Assembly: GCA_029213045.1 (NCBI GenBank)
Contig: JARGPN010000004.1
Coordinates: 43,349 to 107,348, forward strand
Direction: 5' to 3'
From: Alcanivoracaceae bacterium
GTDB lineage: Bacteria > Pseudomonadota > Gammaproteobacteria > Pseudomonadales > Alcanivoracaceae
DNA: 64,000 nt
Part shown: piece by piece, positions 20,422-30,533 of the stretch
Position numbering within the stretch: the first letter of the stretch is position 1
Layout of the letters: each line of letters starts with the position of its first letter
Program-made: the position numbers and the translations under genes
Notes under the pieces: model-generated
What the model saw: only the letters and a program-made list of their open reading frames with translations
Database searches by the model: none
Told to the model about the DNA's origin: nothing

Positions 20422-21052
20422 CTAAAGACTCCGAGGCTGCAATAGCCGGTAGAACGGTAATGGCGACCGTGCCAGGGCGCATGATTAATTGATGCGCGGG
20501 CAAAATCGCGTGACTGTTATGCAAAACGATCGGTATCAATGGCACCTTCGCGTGTTGCGCTAACCACAAGGCGCCGGGCTTAAAGGGATTGAGTTGTCCG
20601 TCGTGACTGCGTTTTCCTTCTGCAGCGATGGCCACGGCGTAGCCATCGTTCAGCGCGGGAATGATAGGCGCTAAGCTTTCCGGCCCTGCATGTCGCTGGC
20701 GGTCGACGAAAAGCGTGCCGGCCAGTTTCAGCAGTGGGCCAAGCAACAGATGACGCTGTAACTCAATCTTTGCGATGCCGACGACATCGCGTTTGAGCAG
20801 GGCGGCGACGAGCAGTGGATCGACTCCACTTTGGTGGTTAATCACAAACACGGCCGGGCGCCGCTGCAACGCGGCGACATCGCCGTCGACGCGCAGAGTG
20901 ATGCCAGCGAGCCGCAAGCCCAGAGTGGTGACAACCGGTAAGGTGATGGCGAGCGCCCGTCGTCGACCGAACGGTGCGCAGACAACGAGTAGAATAATGC
21001 CGCACAGCGACGGCAGTACAAATGCGCTAATACTTCTTAAAATGCCGATCAT
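20342..21052 (-). CDS. 1-acyl-sn-glycerol-3-phosphate acyltransferase (PlsC family)
   Basis: PAVFVINHQSGVDPLLVAALLKRDVVGIAK (NHQSxxD), GTLFVDRQR, IAAEGKRSHDGQLNPFKPGA. Confidence 0.9.
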   Translation of the reverse strand: MIGILRSISAFVLPSLCGIILLVVCAPFGRRRALAITLPVVTTLGLRLAGITLRVDGDVAALQRRPAVFVINHQSGVDPLLVAALLKRDVVGIAKIELQRHLLLGPLLKLAGTLFVDRQRHAGPESLAPIIPALNDGYAVAIAAEGKRSHDGQLNPFKPGALWLAQHAKVPLIPIVLHNSHAILPAHQLIMRPGTVAITVLPAIAASESLDVESLQQRFQHCLKLGSADRADSAPR

Positions 21053-21154
21053 TGCCTAACGTTCATCCCTATCTCAGTAGACACCTAAAGGCGCAATGCG
21101 TGGTCAAATTGCTATACTGCGCGCCCAACTCGATACACTTTTCGCAGGTCGCTC

Positions 21155-22129
21155 GTGGAAAATTCGCTCCGCATACTTGAACGTCATGAAGATTCTCTCG
21201 CCACACGACATGTTTTGGTGGTGGGAGCGGATGACAGCGCGTTCCAATCATTACCGTGTGCGTCCTTGTGTGTCCACAGCGACGACGGAAGTTTATTCCC
21301 AAGCAGTGCATCTGTGACGTCATCCATGCTGCCCCACGTGCCGGCGCAAACGGATCTAATTATTGTGGTGTTACCGAAGTCACGCCCGCAATTTGCGTTT
21401 TGGTTGTCGTCGGTGTGTGGGCAAATAACGCGTCCGACGGAAGTGTGGTTGGTGGGCGCCGCCAGCGGCGGTATTCGTGGCGGTGTGACCACGCTCAAAG
21501 AGTTTTCGGCGTCGGCAACGCAATTCGATAGCGCGCGTCATTGCAAATTGTTTGCCGGCGAATTGCAGGCCGCGCCCTTCGAGCTGGAGAAATTTGAAAC
21601 ACGTTGGCGTCATGCTGAATTGGAGATGGTCAGTTATCCCGGTGTGTTTAGTCATGGTCGATTAGATGCGGGCACCTTGTTGATGTTGGAATTGTTAGCA
21701 GGTCATTCGCCGCACTTTGGCAGCGCGCTCGATATAGGTTGCGGTGCTGGGGTGATCAGCGCAGTGCTCGCGAAGCGAGGCACCAAGGTAACCTCAATAG
21801 ATGTTAGTGCTACGGCAGTTGCCGCGACGCAGCGAACGTTTGCGGAAAATAATTTAGCGGGAAATTGTCTGCAAAGTGATGTATTTTCAAACGTGTCGGA
21901 TCGCTTCGACGCTATTGTGACGAACCCTCCGTTTCATGATGGCACGCGTCGCACCACCGAAGTGACGCAGCGTCTTATTCGTGAAGCACCTCAGTATTTG
22001 AACAAGGGTGGCGCCTTGTGGTTAGTGGCTAATCAAGGGTTGCCCTACGCTGACGCACTTCACGCGGCGTTTAAGCATGTTGAAGTAGTCGGCGAGAACC
22101 GACACTTTAAGGTGTGGAAGGCACAATAA
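21155..22129 (+). CDS. rsmC: 16S rRNA (guanine(1207)-N(2))-methyltransferase RsmC-like
   Basis: YPGVFSHGRLDAGTLLMLELL, ALDIGCGAGVISAVLAKRG, DAIVTNPPFHDGTRRTTEVTQRLIREAPQYL. Confidence 0.9.
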   Translation: MENSLRILERHEDSLATRHVLVVGADDSAFQSLPCASLCVHSDDGSLFPSSASVTSSMLPHVPAQTDLIIVVLPKSRPQFAFWLSSVCGQITRPTEVWLVGAASGGIRGGVTTLKEFSASATQFDSARHCKLFAGELQAAPFELEKFETRWRHAELEMVSYPGVFSHGRLDAGTLLMLELLAGHSPHFGSALDIGCGAGVISAVLAKRGTKVTSIDVSATAVAATQRTFAENNLAGNCLQSDVFSNVSDRFDAIVTNPPFHDGTRRTTEVTQRLIREAPQYLNKGGALWLVANQGLPYADALHAAFKHVEVVGENRHFKVWKAQ

Positions 22130-22137
22130 ACGCGCCG

Positions 22138-23142
22138 CTAACCGGCAATTTTTCTGGTTTCTAAACGGTCGGTTTGGCGCATCCAGTGTATGCATGACTC
22201 GAGCATTTCGGCTAATTGAATTTGATCATTAAAGCCTAATTCACACACGGCTTTGTTGCCATCGGCGCGAACACGATTAGTCATCATGGCGACTTTTTCT
22301 GGCGTAATAGATGGTTCCTCTCCAGAGAAAGACGCGAGCAAGGGATACACTTTTCCTGCCAATTGAATGGCGGCTTTAGGCATGGTTCGTCGTGGTGCGG
22401 GCTTACCCAGTAAATGGCTGATGGTGCGAGCGAGTTCTAAAAAGCTCGCCTCGACGCCTGCCAAAATATAATTTTCCCCACAGCGACCACGTTCAAGTGC
22501 GCTAATGTGCGCGCGCGCAACTTCGCGAACATCACAAAAATTGCCGCCGCCTGGTGGTACCCCCGGTAACTTTCCTTGATCAATCAGCGCAATCATTTGC
22601 GACCAATTGTGGGTGTCACCCGCGCCAATAATGCCGCATGGATTTAAGATGACGGCATTCAGGCCGTGTTCAATCCCTTTGCGTACTTCCATTTCCGCCA
22701 GAAATTTACTGCGACCGTAATTGATGCTGCCGTCACCGGCGTTGGCCCGTGTTTGTTCATTGATGACGCCGCGGTGCATGCCGTAAGCGGAAATGGAAGA
22801 GGTATGAATAAATCGCTTGGCGTGCTTTTGTAACGCCGCACCGATCATGCAGTGTGTGCCGCCGACATTGTCGCGATTTTGCTCGGCGTTTTTTTTACGC
22901 CACATGCTGGTGTTGCCAGCAATATGAAAAATGGCATCACAGTCCATGGGGACAGCCTCGACCATACTTTCGAGTTGGTGAAGTACGCCGGGAACAGGAA
23001 TTGCGCCGAGGGTAATTAATCGCGAAGGATCACTGTTAGGACGATGTAAGGCTGATACTTGCCAGCCATCTTTGACAAGCATTTCGATCAGGTGGCCGCC
23101 GACAAACCCGGTGCCGCCGGTGACAAACGCAACGCGTGACAT
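22138..23142 (-). CDS. NAD-dependent epimerase/dehydratase (extended SDR)
   Basis: VAFVTGGTGFVGGHLIEMLVKDG; INYGRSKFLAEMEV (YxxxK). Confidence 0.9.
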   Translation of the reverse strand: MSRVAFVTGGTGFVGGHLIEMLVKDGWQVSALHRPNSDPSRLITLGAIPVPGVLHQLESMVEAVPMDCDAIFHIAGNTSMWRKKNAEQNRDNVGGTHCMIGAALQKHAKRFIHTSSISAYGMHRGVINEQTRANAGDGSINYGRSKFLAEMEVRKGIEHGLNAVILNPCGIIGAGDTHNWSQMIALIDQGKLPGVPPGGGNFCDVREVARAHISALERGRCGENYILAGVEASFLELARTISHLLGKPAPRRTMPKAAIQLAGKVYPLLASFSGEEPSITPEKVAMMTNRVRADGNKAVCELGFNDQIQLAEMLESCIHWMRQTDRLETRKIAG

Positions 23143-23367
23143 CCATATTCTCCCGTACGTTGTTGTCGCTGGGTGTTGCTGCGTGACCCGTAGTGCTTTC
23201 TATAGTGCCATTTTAGAACGCAAAACGTGTCGACAAATGTTTGAGGCAGTCAACGCCTTTGCACGCCATTAAGCAATAGCACAAATCTGAAATTCATACC
23301 TGTTGAATATGCGCCGAATACGGTCAGGTCGGGAGAGGCATGCGCTAGGTGTGTACGCTGGTGCGCA

Positions 23368-23412
23368 ATCTTAAAATCCCCCGCGCCAACTTGGGGCAGG
23401 GGGGATTAAGAT
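23368..23412 (-). terminator. Terminator-like hairpin downstream of slyD
   Basis: atcttaaaatcccccgcgccaacttggggcaggggggattaagat, near-perfect inverted repeat. Confidence 0.5.
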
Positions 23413-23436
23413 GAGACATAGAGTGATTGGTACTTT

Positions 23437-23916
23437 TTAGTGGTGGTGTCCACCTGGCCCGTGCGCGTGGCCGTGAGAGACTTCGTCTTCCGTGGCATCG
23501 CGCACGTCGACGATATCGATGGCGAATTGTAGCGTTTGTCCGGCAAGGGGATGATTGCCGTCGACATCCACGGTTTTCAGGCCGACTTTGATGACGGTAA
23601 CGGTTCGCGGACCATCATCGGTATTCACATTGACGGTCATGCCTGGGCGCAGTTTTCCCGCGTGCTTTAAATATTTTGCTGAGACACGCTGCTGCATGCC
23701 TTCGCGACGCTCGCCGTAACCGTCTTCTGGCGACACTGTCGCGTCAACGTGGTCACCGGCACCGTGTCCTTCTAAGGCTTTTTCTAAGCCAGGAATAATG
23801 CCGCCGTGGCCGTGTAAGTAGGCCATCGGTTCGCCTTTGCGCGAATCTTCGATTTGCACGCCGTCGGCGGTGCTCAAGGTATAGTGAAACTGTACGACTT
23901 TGTCTTTTGTGATCAT
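23437..23916 (-). CDS. slyD: FKBP-type peptidyl-prolyl isomerase, SlyD-like
   Basis: MITKDKVVQFHYTLSTADGVQIEDSRKGEPMAYLHGHGGIIPGLEKALEGHGAGDHV; His-rich C-terminus SHGHAHGPGGHHH. Confidence 0.9.
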   Translation of the reverse strand: MITKDKVVQFHYTLSTADGVQIEDSRKGEPMAYLHGHGGIIPGLEKALEGHGAGDHVDATVSPEDGYGERREGMQQRVSAKYLKHAGKLRPGMTVNVNTDDGPRTVTVIKVGLKTVDVDGNHPLAGQTLQFAIDIVDVRDATEDEVSHGHAHGPGGHHH

Positions 23917-24021
23917 GGCTGCCTTCTCCTTATGGCGCGCATTATCTGGCTTGCAGGGGAGAGGAGCAAGAGGCACGGCCCCTCCCGCACAAATGCGTAG
24001 GAAGGGCCGTGGTGGAGAGAG

Positions 24022-24657
24022 TTACTTGTTCGGTTGCTTGGTGACGCGTAGATACGGTTTTTTCTCGTCCCATCCGTTAGGGAAGATTTTTTTTGCGTCA
24101 TCATTCGATAACGAGGGCACGATGATCACGTCATCGCCATCTTTCCAATTTACCGGCGTTGCTACTTTGTAGCCGTCGGTTAGTTGTAGGCTATCAATAA
24201 CGCGAAGAATTTCATCGAAGTTACGCCCTGTGCTGGCAGGGTAAGTGATGATTAAGCGAATCTTCTTGTTTGGATCGATAATGAACACGGAACGCACGGT
24301 GAGGGTGTCATTGGCATTGGGATGAATCATGTCGTACAAGTTGGAGACTTTACGGTCGCTGTCAGCCAAGAGCGGAAAATTTAGGCCAACCCCTTGTGTT
24401 TCTTCAATATCGCCCACCCAACGGTGATGATCTTCAATGGGGTCAACTGAAAGTCCCATCGCTTTCACGTTACGTTTGTCGAACTCAGGCTTCAGACGAG
24501 ATACTTCGCCAAGTTCTGTGGTGCACACAGGAGTGAAGTCTTTTGGGTGTGAAAATAATACCACCCAACTGTCACTCGCCCAATCATGAAAATGAATGGT
24601 GCCTGCGGTGGAGTCTTGCTGGAAATCAGGTGCGATATCACCGAGTCGTAATGTCAT
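24022..24657 (-). CDS. Peroxiredoxin (1-Cys / Prx6-like)
   Basis: MTLRLGDIAPDFQQDSTAGTIHFHDWASDSWVVLFSHPKDFTPVCTTELGEVSRL. Confidence 0.93.
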   Translation of the reverse strand: MTLRLGDIAPDFQQDSTAGTIHFHDWASDSWVVLFSHPKDFTPVCTTELGEVSRLKPEFDKRNVKAMGLSVDPIEDHHRWVGDIEETQGVGLNFPLLADSDRKVSNLYDMIHPNANDTLTVRSVFIIDPNKKIRLIITYPASTGRNFDEILRVIDSLQLTDGYKVATPVNWKDGDDVIIVPSLSNDDAKKIFPNGWDEKKPYLRVTKQPNK

Positions 24658-24947
24658 TGTTTTTCTCCTTAGAAGCTGTCTTAAAAAGGGTGTGCTGAGA
24701 TTGCGCGTAAGCCCGACCATAAATCGGACTATGAATCGGAAATAGCGTTCAACTTTTCGTCTTCGTTTTCGTCTTGGCTAATACGGTTGAACGCAGTGCT
24801 AATGACTGCAAAGAGAGTAGGGCCGGAAGAAAAGAATTTAAAGGGGGGTGTGGCAGAACAATTTGCTCTAATGAAATAGCGATCAGTGCTAATCCATCCA
24901 GAGTTTATTGCGGGAGAGAAGCGCTGTGGCTGTTTGCCGCAGCGCAG

Positions 24948-27263
24948 TTAACGTTTGTCTCGATTATCGAATGACGAGACCACTTGCAGGTGCTTCTCCA
25001 GCCCAAGGTCTGCCAATAGTTTCTGTACTGCATCTTTGCGCACAGGCTTGCTAAGAAACTGATCCATGCCGGCTTCTAGCATACGTTGCCGTTGCTCTTG
25101 GAGTACATGCGCGGTGAGTGCAACGATGGGCGTACGATTAAGGCTAGACTTGCTTTCAATTTCACGAATACGCTGCGTGGCGGTAATGCCATCCATAACC
25201 GGCATTTCACAATCCATCAAAACCAGATCGAAGGCACCACCTGCGGCGCGATAGGCCGCTGTGGCTTCTTCTCCATTTTTGCACAACACAGGCTGAATAC
25301 GGAGCGCGCCTAGAATGGCTCGAATAACGTCTCGGTTAACGTCATTGTCTTCCGCCACCAACACGCTTAAATGGTCAAAGCGCGCGTGCTGAGACACAGT
25401 GCTGCGGGGCACCGTCTCGGGGGCTTGCTTATACAGCAACGACACAATGGCGGAGCGCGTAACTGGGCGCAGGAGAGCAGGCCAGTCTCCGGTGTTCTGA
25501 TCAATGTTTGCGATGACGGCGATTTTGTCTTTCCAGCGCTGTGTTTGCTGGCGGAGTTTGTCGTCTGCGTTACCTAACATTTGATTATCGATCAGAATCC
25601 GGTCGTATTTACTCGCCATTTCTAAATGAGAAATGTCACTCGCTGAGGTGACCGACGCGGACATGTGCGTGAGCATATGTTCGAGCGCTTTGCTTTCAAA
25701 GCTAGACGGCGTGAGGAGTAAGATATTTTCGGACACCGGAGTGCGCCGCGTTTGTTGTTCGACGTGATAGCGAGGCAACGGCAATTCGATCCAGAAGCAG
25801 GAGCCTTTCCCAATCTCTGAGGATGCTCCTAGCTGACCACCCATGAGTTCTACTAAACGTTTGCACACTGCTAAACCGAGGCCTGTGCCGCCGAACTCAC
25901 GTGCAGTTGACTGGTCCGCTTGGGTGAATACGTCGAAGATGCGATTCATTTGTTCTGTTGAAATACCAACGCCCGTATCTTCCACTTCAAAGCGCAAGCA
26001 ATCTCGCCCGCCTTTAACGGTTTTCTCGTAGACACGCACTAACACGTGGCCTTCTCGGGTGAATTTTATGGCGTTGTTGATGAGATTGAGCAACGTCTGT
26101 CTTAAACGAACAGGATCGCCATACACCCACCGCATGTTATCAAGAGTGATATCCATGGTGAGTTCGAGCGATTGCTGACGCGCGACACCTGCGAACGCGC
26201 TTACGGCATCTTCGATGAGGACTTGTACATCAACGGTGGCGGTTTCAAGTTGCAATTGGCCGGCTTCGATTTTCGAGAAGTCGAGAATGTCATTGAGTAT
26301 CGCCAGCAGGTTCTCACTGGAGTGCTGCATGAGATGCAAATAATGTTGCTGTCGATCATTGAGTGGGCTGTTTGCGAGTAAATCTAACACGCCGATAATG
26401 CCGTTCATTGGCGTGCGAATTTCGTGGCTCATTGTGGCAAGAAATTCTGTTTTGGCTAAGCTCGCACTTTCCGCCCTGATGCGTTTTTCTTCGCTGAGCA
26501 GATTTTGCTCGCGTTCGCTAATCAAGGCTGTCTCAGCGATTTCACGTTGGCGAATATCTTCGCGCAGGGTTTCGCGCATTTGGTTAATGGCATCGGCAAT
26601 GTCTTGCAGTTCGTCGCGCTGCTGCTCTTGCTGTCTGTGTAGCCGAAGCGGTTGATGCAGGCGAGTTATGGACATTTCGCGAGCGTAATCGGCAACCATA
26701 CGTAAATGGCGGCCTAATAAATGACGCAGCAGAAAAATAATAATGGCGGCGATGATCAGCGTTTTAATTGTTTGAAATAACACAATAAATAATGCGTGTT
26801 CGCCGACGCGCTGATACAGGGCATCGCGACTCACCAGAATACGCAGCACGCCGAGCTCTTCTGCGCTGCCGTCACGGCGGCGATAAATGATGGGGTAGCT
26901 GTGTACGCGATTGGTGTTGCTGTCGAGAATTTCTTCTCCGACCATTAAATTGCGCGTTTGACTATTCCAGTCTTGCCATTGTACTTGGGTGCCCGATACT
27001 TCGGGTAAACGCAGCAGCGCTTCCAGTTGAACGTGCAGTTGTTCTTCGTCGAAATTCCAAAGGCTGCGTTCTATACCGGGGAGCGCAGTGAGCTCGATCT
27101 GTTCAAGATCTTGTTCGATATCGGAGAGGCCCGTGTCGTATTCTCGTGCGAGCAAAAGAAGAATGGCGACCAAGGTAATGACGGAGCTGACTAGCAAAAT
27201 GGAACCCATTAGGCGGAATGCTAGCGGGTTTTCACTATGGTAGCTGCGTAGTTTCGAGAACAT
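24948..27263 (-). CDS. Hybrid sensor histidine kinase / response regulator without Hpt domain
   Basis: TM helices, H-box FLATMSHEIRTPMNGIIG, N-box LLNLINNAIKFTREG, G-box GGTGLGLAVCKRLVELMGG, C-terminal REC VLVAEDNDVNRDVIRAIL...DLVLMDCEMPVMDG. Confidence 0.95.
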   Translation of the reverse strand: MFSKLRSYHSENPLAFRLMGSILLVSSVITLVAILLLLAREYDTGLSDIEQDLEQIELTALPGIERSLWNFDEEQLHVQLEALLRLPEVSGTQVQWQDWNSQTRNLMVGEEILDSNTNRVHSYPIIYRRRDGSAEELGVLRILVSRDALYQRVGEHALFIVLFQTIKTLIIAAIIIFLLRHLLGRHLRMVADYAREMSITRLHQPLRLHRQQEQQRDELQDIADAINQMRETLREDIRQREIAETALISEREQNLLSEEKRIRAESASLAKTEFLATMSHEIRTPMNGIIGVLDLLANSPLNDRQQHYLHLMQHSSENLLAILNDILDFSKIEAGQLQLETATVDVQVLIEDAVSAFAGVARQQSLELTMDITLDNMRWVYGDPVRLRQTLLNLINNAIKFTREGHVLVRVYEKTVKGGRDCLRFEVEDTGVGISTEQMNRIFDVFTQADQSTAREFGGTGLGLAVCKRLVELMGGQLGASSEIGKGSCFWIELPLPRYHVEQQTRRTPVSENILLLTPSSFESKALEHMLTHMSASVTSASDISHLEMASKYDRILIDNQMLGNADDKLRQQTQRWKDKIAVIANIDQNTGDWPALLRPVTRSAIVSLLYKQAPETVPRSTVSQHARFDHLSVLVAEDNDVNRDVIRAILGALRIQPVLCKNGEEATAAYRAAGGAFDLVLMDCEMPVMDGITATQRIREIESKSSLNRTPIVALTAHVLQEQRQRMLEAGMDQFLSKPVRKDAVQKLLADLGLEKHLQVVSSFDNRDKR

Positions 27264-27680
27264 GCCTCAGGACCCTCCTTGAACCCGTCGTTGCAACACT
27301 CTTATTTCGCAGCTTCCATCTTTGTTGCCGGGATAAACCCCGACAGCGATAATTGCGATAGCTCTGCTTTGCCTAACGTTCTCTTTATTAATTTTGCGTT
27401 GTTCAATATAAGTAGAGAGTGTTGATGAAACCTCGCGTCCATGCGCGGTTGTTCCTATGTTCTGCGGCGCAGAGTCTACCATTGCCGACACAGGCGCACA
27501 GTGCCTCATTGTGAACAAGTGATGCTGTTCACGTTTTGTTTGGCTGTAGCCATTGTGACGTCCTGCCAATGCGTCCTGCAATCGTTTTTCCTCGGCTAGT
27601 TACCCTGTCTGTTTTTGTCTTGGTCGATACAAATTGTTCTTACGCGCCAAGCGGAAGCATCAAACAAGGTGCGCTGCTAT

Positions 27681-29150
27681 CTAGGCGCTTTTATCTTCCC
27701 CCACAAGGCGCAAATGCCTTAGCTGTTCGGTTTCGATCCGGTCGAGACGTTGCATGCAACTCCGGAATGTTCTGCTAATGCAGGTCGTGTTGCGAATCAT
27801 CTCAACCTTCGGCCAGGTCGCCCGTTCGCCAGTGCTAATAAAGTTACGCACATCTTCGACGGTCGGGTTGCGCAATGCTTGTAAGAAACTTAGCGGTTTG
27901 CGCGGCGGAATAAGGTTGATGTCGCCGATGTATTTTTGTTTCAGTACGGATTCAACTTTATCCAAAACTAAGCCAAGATCATTAGACTTTACTCTCCTCT
28001 GAGCAATATTCAGTAGGTAGCGTGAATTCATCGTGAAGTTGCGCAGTGCAAGATTGGCCAATGTGGGCATCAGTCTGCCGCCGCCTTTGCGTGCGATAAA
28101 GGGCACGACATGCGGGTTGGTTTGGCTGACGATGGCATGGTTGATCCCGTACAGGCGTGCCAACCGATGCACTGGCAGGTCGTCTTTAATCGAGCCGTCC
28201 ACCCATTTTCGACTGGGTATATAAGGCACTTTCTCATCGTCAATGTTTTTCGCCCACAGCGTTACCGGTGGATAAATGCCTGGAATTGCGCAGGAAGCGA
28301 GTGATGCTTTTCGTATTAACACGTTTGGAGATGTGCGCCAGTTCAGCAGGCGACTGTGCTGATGACGGTCATAAGGGCTGACGGTAATATTAATTTCACG
28401 GCCTGTTTTTTCGTAGGCTTCTGCGAAGGTTAAGTCGAGGATGTTTTCTTCAAGACACGCCTCTAAATAATTACCGTCGAGCACCGGCCGGCCGCGAATT
28501 AGTCCGGTCCAACCGATGGCCTTAAAGGCTTCTAAATAAATATTTTCCGGCTGCAGTTTTACTTTTAATTCACTGTCATCGTGTGTGCCTAACACCGACG
28601 CAATAATTGATCCTGCGCTTGAGCCAGAAATGACTGAAGGCAACAGGCCTTCTTCCCATAGGGTTTTTGCCGCGCCGATGTGAAATAAGCCTAGCGCCGC
28701 GCCGCCGGAGAGCATTAAACATGTGTGCCCAAAGGCGTGGCCCGTTGTTTGGAAAAAATCAATTTTCTCTTTTAGCGGAAATTCATCGAATTCGTTGTCG
28801 CAAAGATAATTTAATGCATCGCACACTTCTTTTAGGTAGCGACCAATTAAATTTTTCGTGCCAACGCGTGCGTGGCTATATAACGCCGGATTTGAAATGT
28901 TGCCGAGGTTGCCGTGCAGGCCTTCGTGCAAATGGAATACCAGTTTATTGACGTCGTGACGCTCGCGCGCCTGGCGGATCTGGGCGAGGCGATTGCGGAT
29001 CAGTTCGTAATCGTAATGCGGTGCACGATCGATTTCTTTCCATTCTTGTGCGCCGGATAAACGGTCGTGTTCAAGACTGGCTTCTTTCCATTCCTGATAG
29101 TTGCCGGCGTGGGCAATGGCGGCGTCTAACTGTTTCAGGGCTCGCTTCAT
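27681..29150 (-). CDS. Patatin-like phospholipase/triacylglycerol lipase (DUF3336 + patatin)
   Basis: MLSGGAALGLFHIGAAKTL, ISGSSAGSIIASVLGT (GxSxG), WVDGSIKDDLP (DGS). Confidence 0.92.
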   Translation of the reverse strand: MKRALKQLDAAIAHAGNYQEWKEASLEHDRLSGAQEWKEIDRAPHYDYELIRNRLAQIRQARERHDVNKLVFHLHEGLHGNLGNISNPALYSHARVGTKNLIGRYLKEVCDALNYLCDNEFDEFPLKEKIDFFQTTGHAFGHTCLMLSGGAALGLFHIGAAKTLWEEGLLPSVISGSSAGSIIASVLGTHDDSELKVKLQPENIYLEAFKAIGWTGLIRGRPVLDGNYLEACLEENILDLTFAEAYEKTGREINITVSPYDRHQHSRLLNWRTSPNVLIRKASLASCAIPGIYPPVTLWAKNIDDEKVPYIPSRKWVDGSIKDDLPVHRLARLYGINHAIVSQTNPHVVPFIARKGGGRLMPTLANLALRNFTMNSRYLLNIAQRRVKSNDLGLVLDKVESVLKQKYIGDINLIPPRKPLSFLQALRNPTVEDVRNFISTGERATWPKVEMIRNTTCISRTFRSCMQRLDRIETEQLRHLRLVGEDKSA

Positions 29151-29260
29151 AGACAGGCTCTTTATTCTGAGTTTTTGTGCGATAGATCACCCGAGTATAG
29201 CGATCTGATGGCGCTCGTCTAAGACCTTTGTCGGACAAGAGACTCCCTCGATCGGCTGTT

Positions 29261-30322
29261 TTACATTGCTAATTTGTGCTGTTGCCGCCAATTTCCGGGG
29301 GTGTGGCCGCAGCGCCGCTTAAAGGCTCGCTGGAAAGAGCGCGTGTCCGAATAGCCCAGTTTCTCTGCGATTTCTGCCTGAGCTTGATCTGTGTCACGCA
29401 GTAGGGCGCAGGCGAGATCGTCACGGACTTGATCCAACAGGGTTTGCCATGCGGTGCCTTCGTCTTGCAGACGACGATGAAGGGTTCGCTCGGTCATGCC
29501 TAGGTCGATAGCGACTTGTTCTTTGCGAGGCATGCCGTCGTCGATCAAGGCGCGTATGCGTAGCTGTACCTTTTGTGCCAATGAGTTGCCGGTTAAGCCT
29601 AGCTCGTGGAGCTTCTGTGCGGCGTGGGCTTCAAGAGTGGAAAACAACATGGGGTCCGGTTGGCGCAGCCGGTATGCCAGCATTTCTTGGTTGGTGATGA
29701 TGGCGGAGTAGGGTTGATCAAATAATACCTCACAGCCAAACACGGACCGATATTCCTGATGCAGGCGTCGATCTTTCGGTGCGCTGTGTTCTAACAATAT
29801 TTTATCGGGGCTCAGAGCGTCATTGTTCACGAGCCAGCGGCTATAGCGCACCCATGACCCTAAAATGTTTTCTATAAGGTGGCGGCGTACAGGTTGTCGC
29901 TGATGTCGGCATATCCAGCGTATTTCTATTTGCTGCGCATTGAATGGCCGCGTTTCGGTCAGTCCCATATCGCCGACGAGCTTTTCATAAACGGACACTC
30001 GTGACAGCGCTTCCAGCAGCGTGGACGCGCTCATCGCGATATAGCCGATCACGCTGTAGGAGCCAGGTTGGACAAATTGTGAGGTATGCAGCCCGAAAGC
30101 CGGATCGTTTGATTGCTCGATAAACCATTCAAGCAAGGTTTCAAATTGTTGACTATCGATGCGAGTCATCGGGTCTTTTAACAGTTCTTTGCCAATCTGC
30201 GCGTGCAACAGCCCCGCTTGGGTATCAAGCCCAGCCGCCTCGGCACTCACTAGATATTGCTCAAGCGCGGCACAGGAAATGGTGCCGAGGTTGCCAGCGT
30301 TTTCGGGGGAGGCTGTTTTCAT
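29261..30322 (-). CDS. AraC family transcriptional regulator
   Basis: C-terminal HTH: VAIDLGMTERTLHRRLQDEGTAWQTLLDQVR, IAEKLGYSDTRSFQRAFKRRCGHTPGNWR. Confidence 0.93.
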   Translation of the reverse strand: MKTASPENAGNLGTISCAALEQYLVSAEAAGLDTQAGLLHAQIGKELLKDPMTRIDSQQFETLLEWFIEQSNDPAFGLHTSQFVQPGSYSVIGYIAMSASTLLEALSRVSVYEKLVGDMGLTETRPFNAQQIEIRWICRHQRQPVRRHLIENILGSWVRYSRWLVNNDALSPDKILLEHSAPKDRRLHQEYRSVFGCEVLFDQPYSAIITNQEMLAYRLRQPDPMLFSTLEAHAAQKLHELGLTGNSLAQKVQLRIRALIDDGMPRKEQVAIDLGMTERTLHRRLQDEGTAWQTLLDQVRDDLACALLRDTDQAQAEIAEKLGYSDTRSFQRAFKRRCGHTPGNWRQQHKLAM

Positions 30323-30483
30323 TGGCGCGGTATCGTTGCTGAAAATATCATCTGCAATGGTCTGCTGTTGTTCTTATAAAAAAACAGTAACTGATTTAGC
30401 GTGAGATAGCGCCAATGACAAGTGCAGATTGAGGTTTAGCGATAAGAGAGCGTTAGGCTGAGATGGTTGGAGTGAGCGAGTGA

Positions 30484-30516
30484 TTTTAGCCTGCTCTCAG
30501 GAGGAGCAGGCTAAAA
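30484..30516 (-). terminator. Terminator downstream of the SIMPL-domain gene
   Basis: TTTTAGCCTGCTC-tcaggag-GAGCAGGCTAAAA, perfect 13-bp stem. Confidence 0.75.
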
Positions 30517-30533
30517 CGTTTGCGTAGCTGAGA

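Noticed and set aside
27267-27581. 104-aa minus-strand ORF upstream of the histidine kinase
   Set aside because: No recognisable domain and low-complexity composition; probably not coding.
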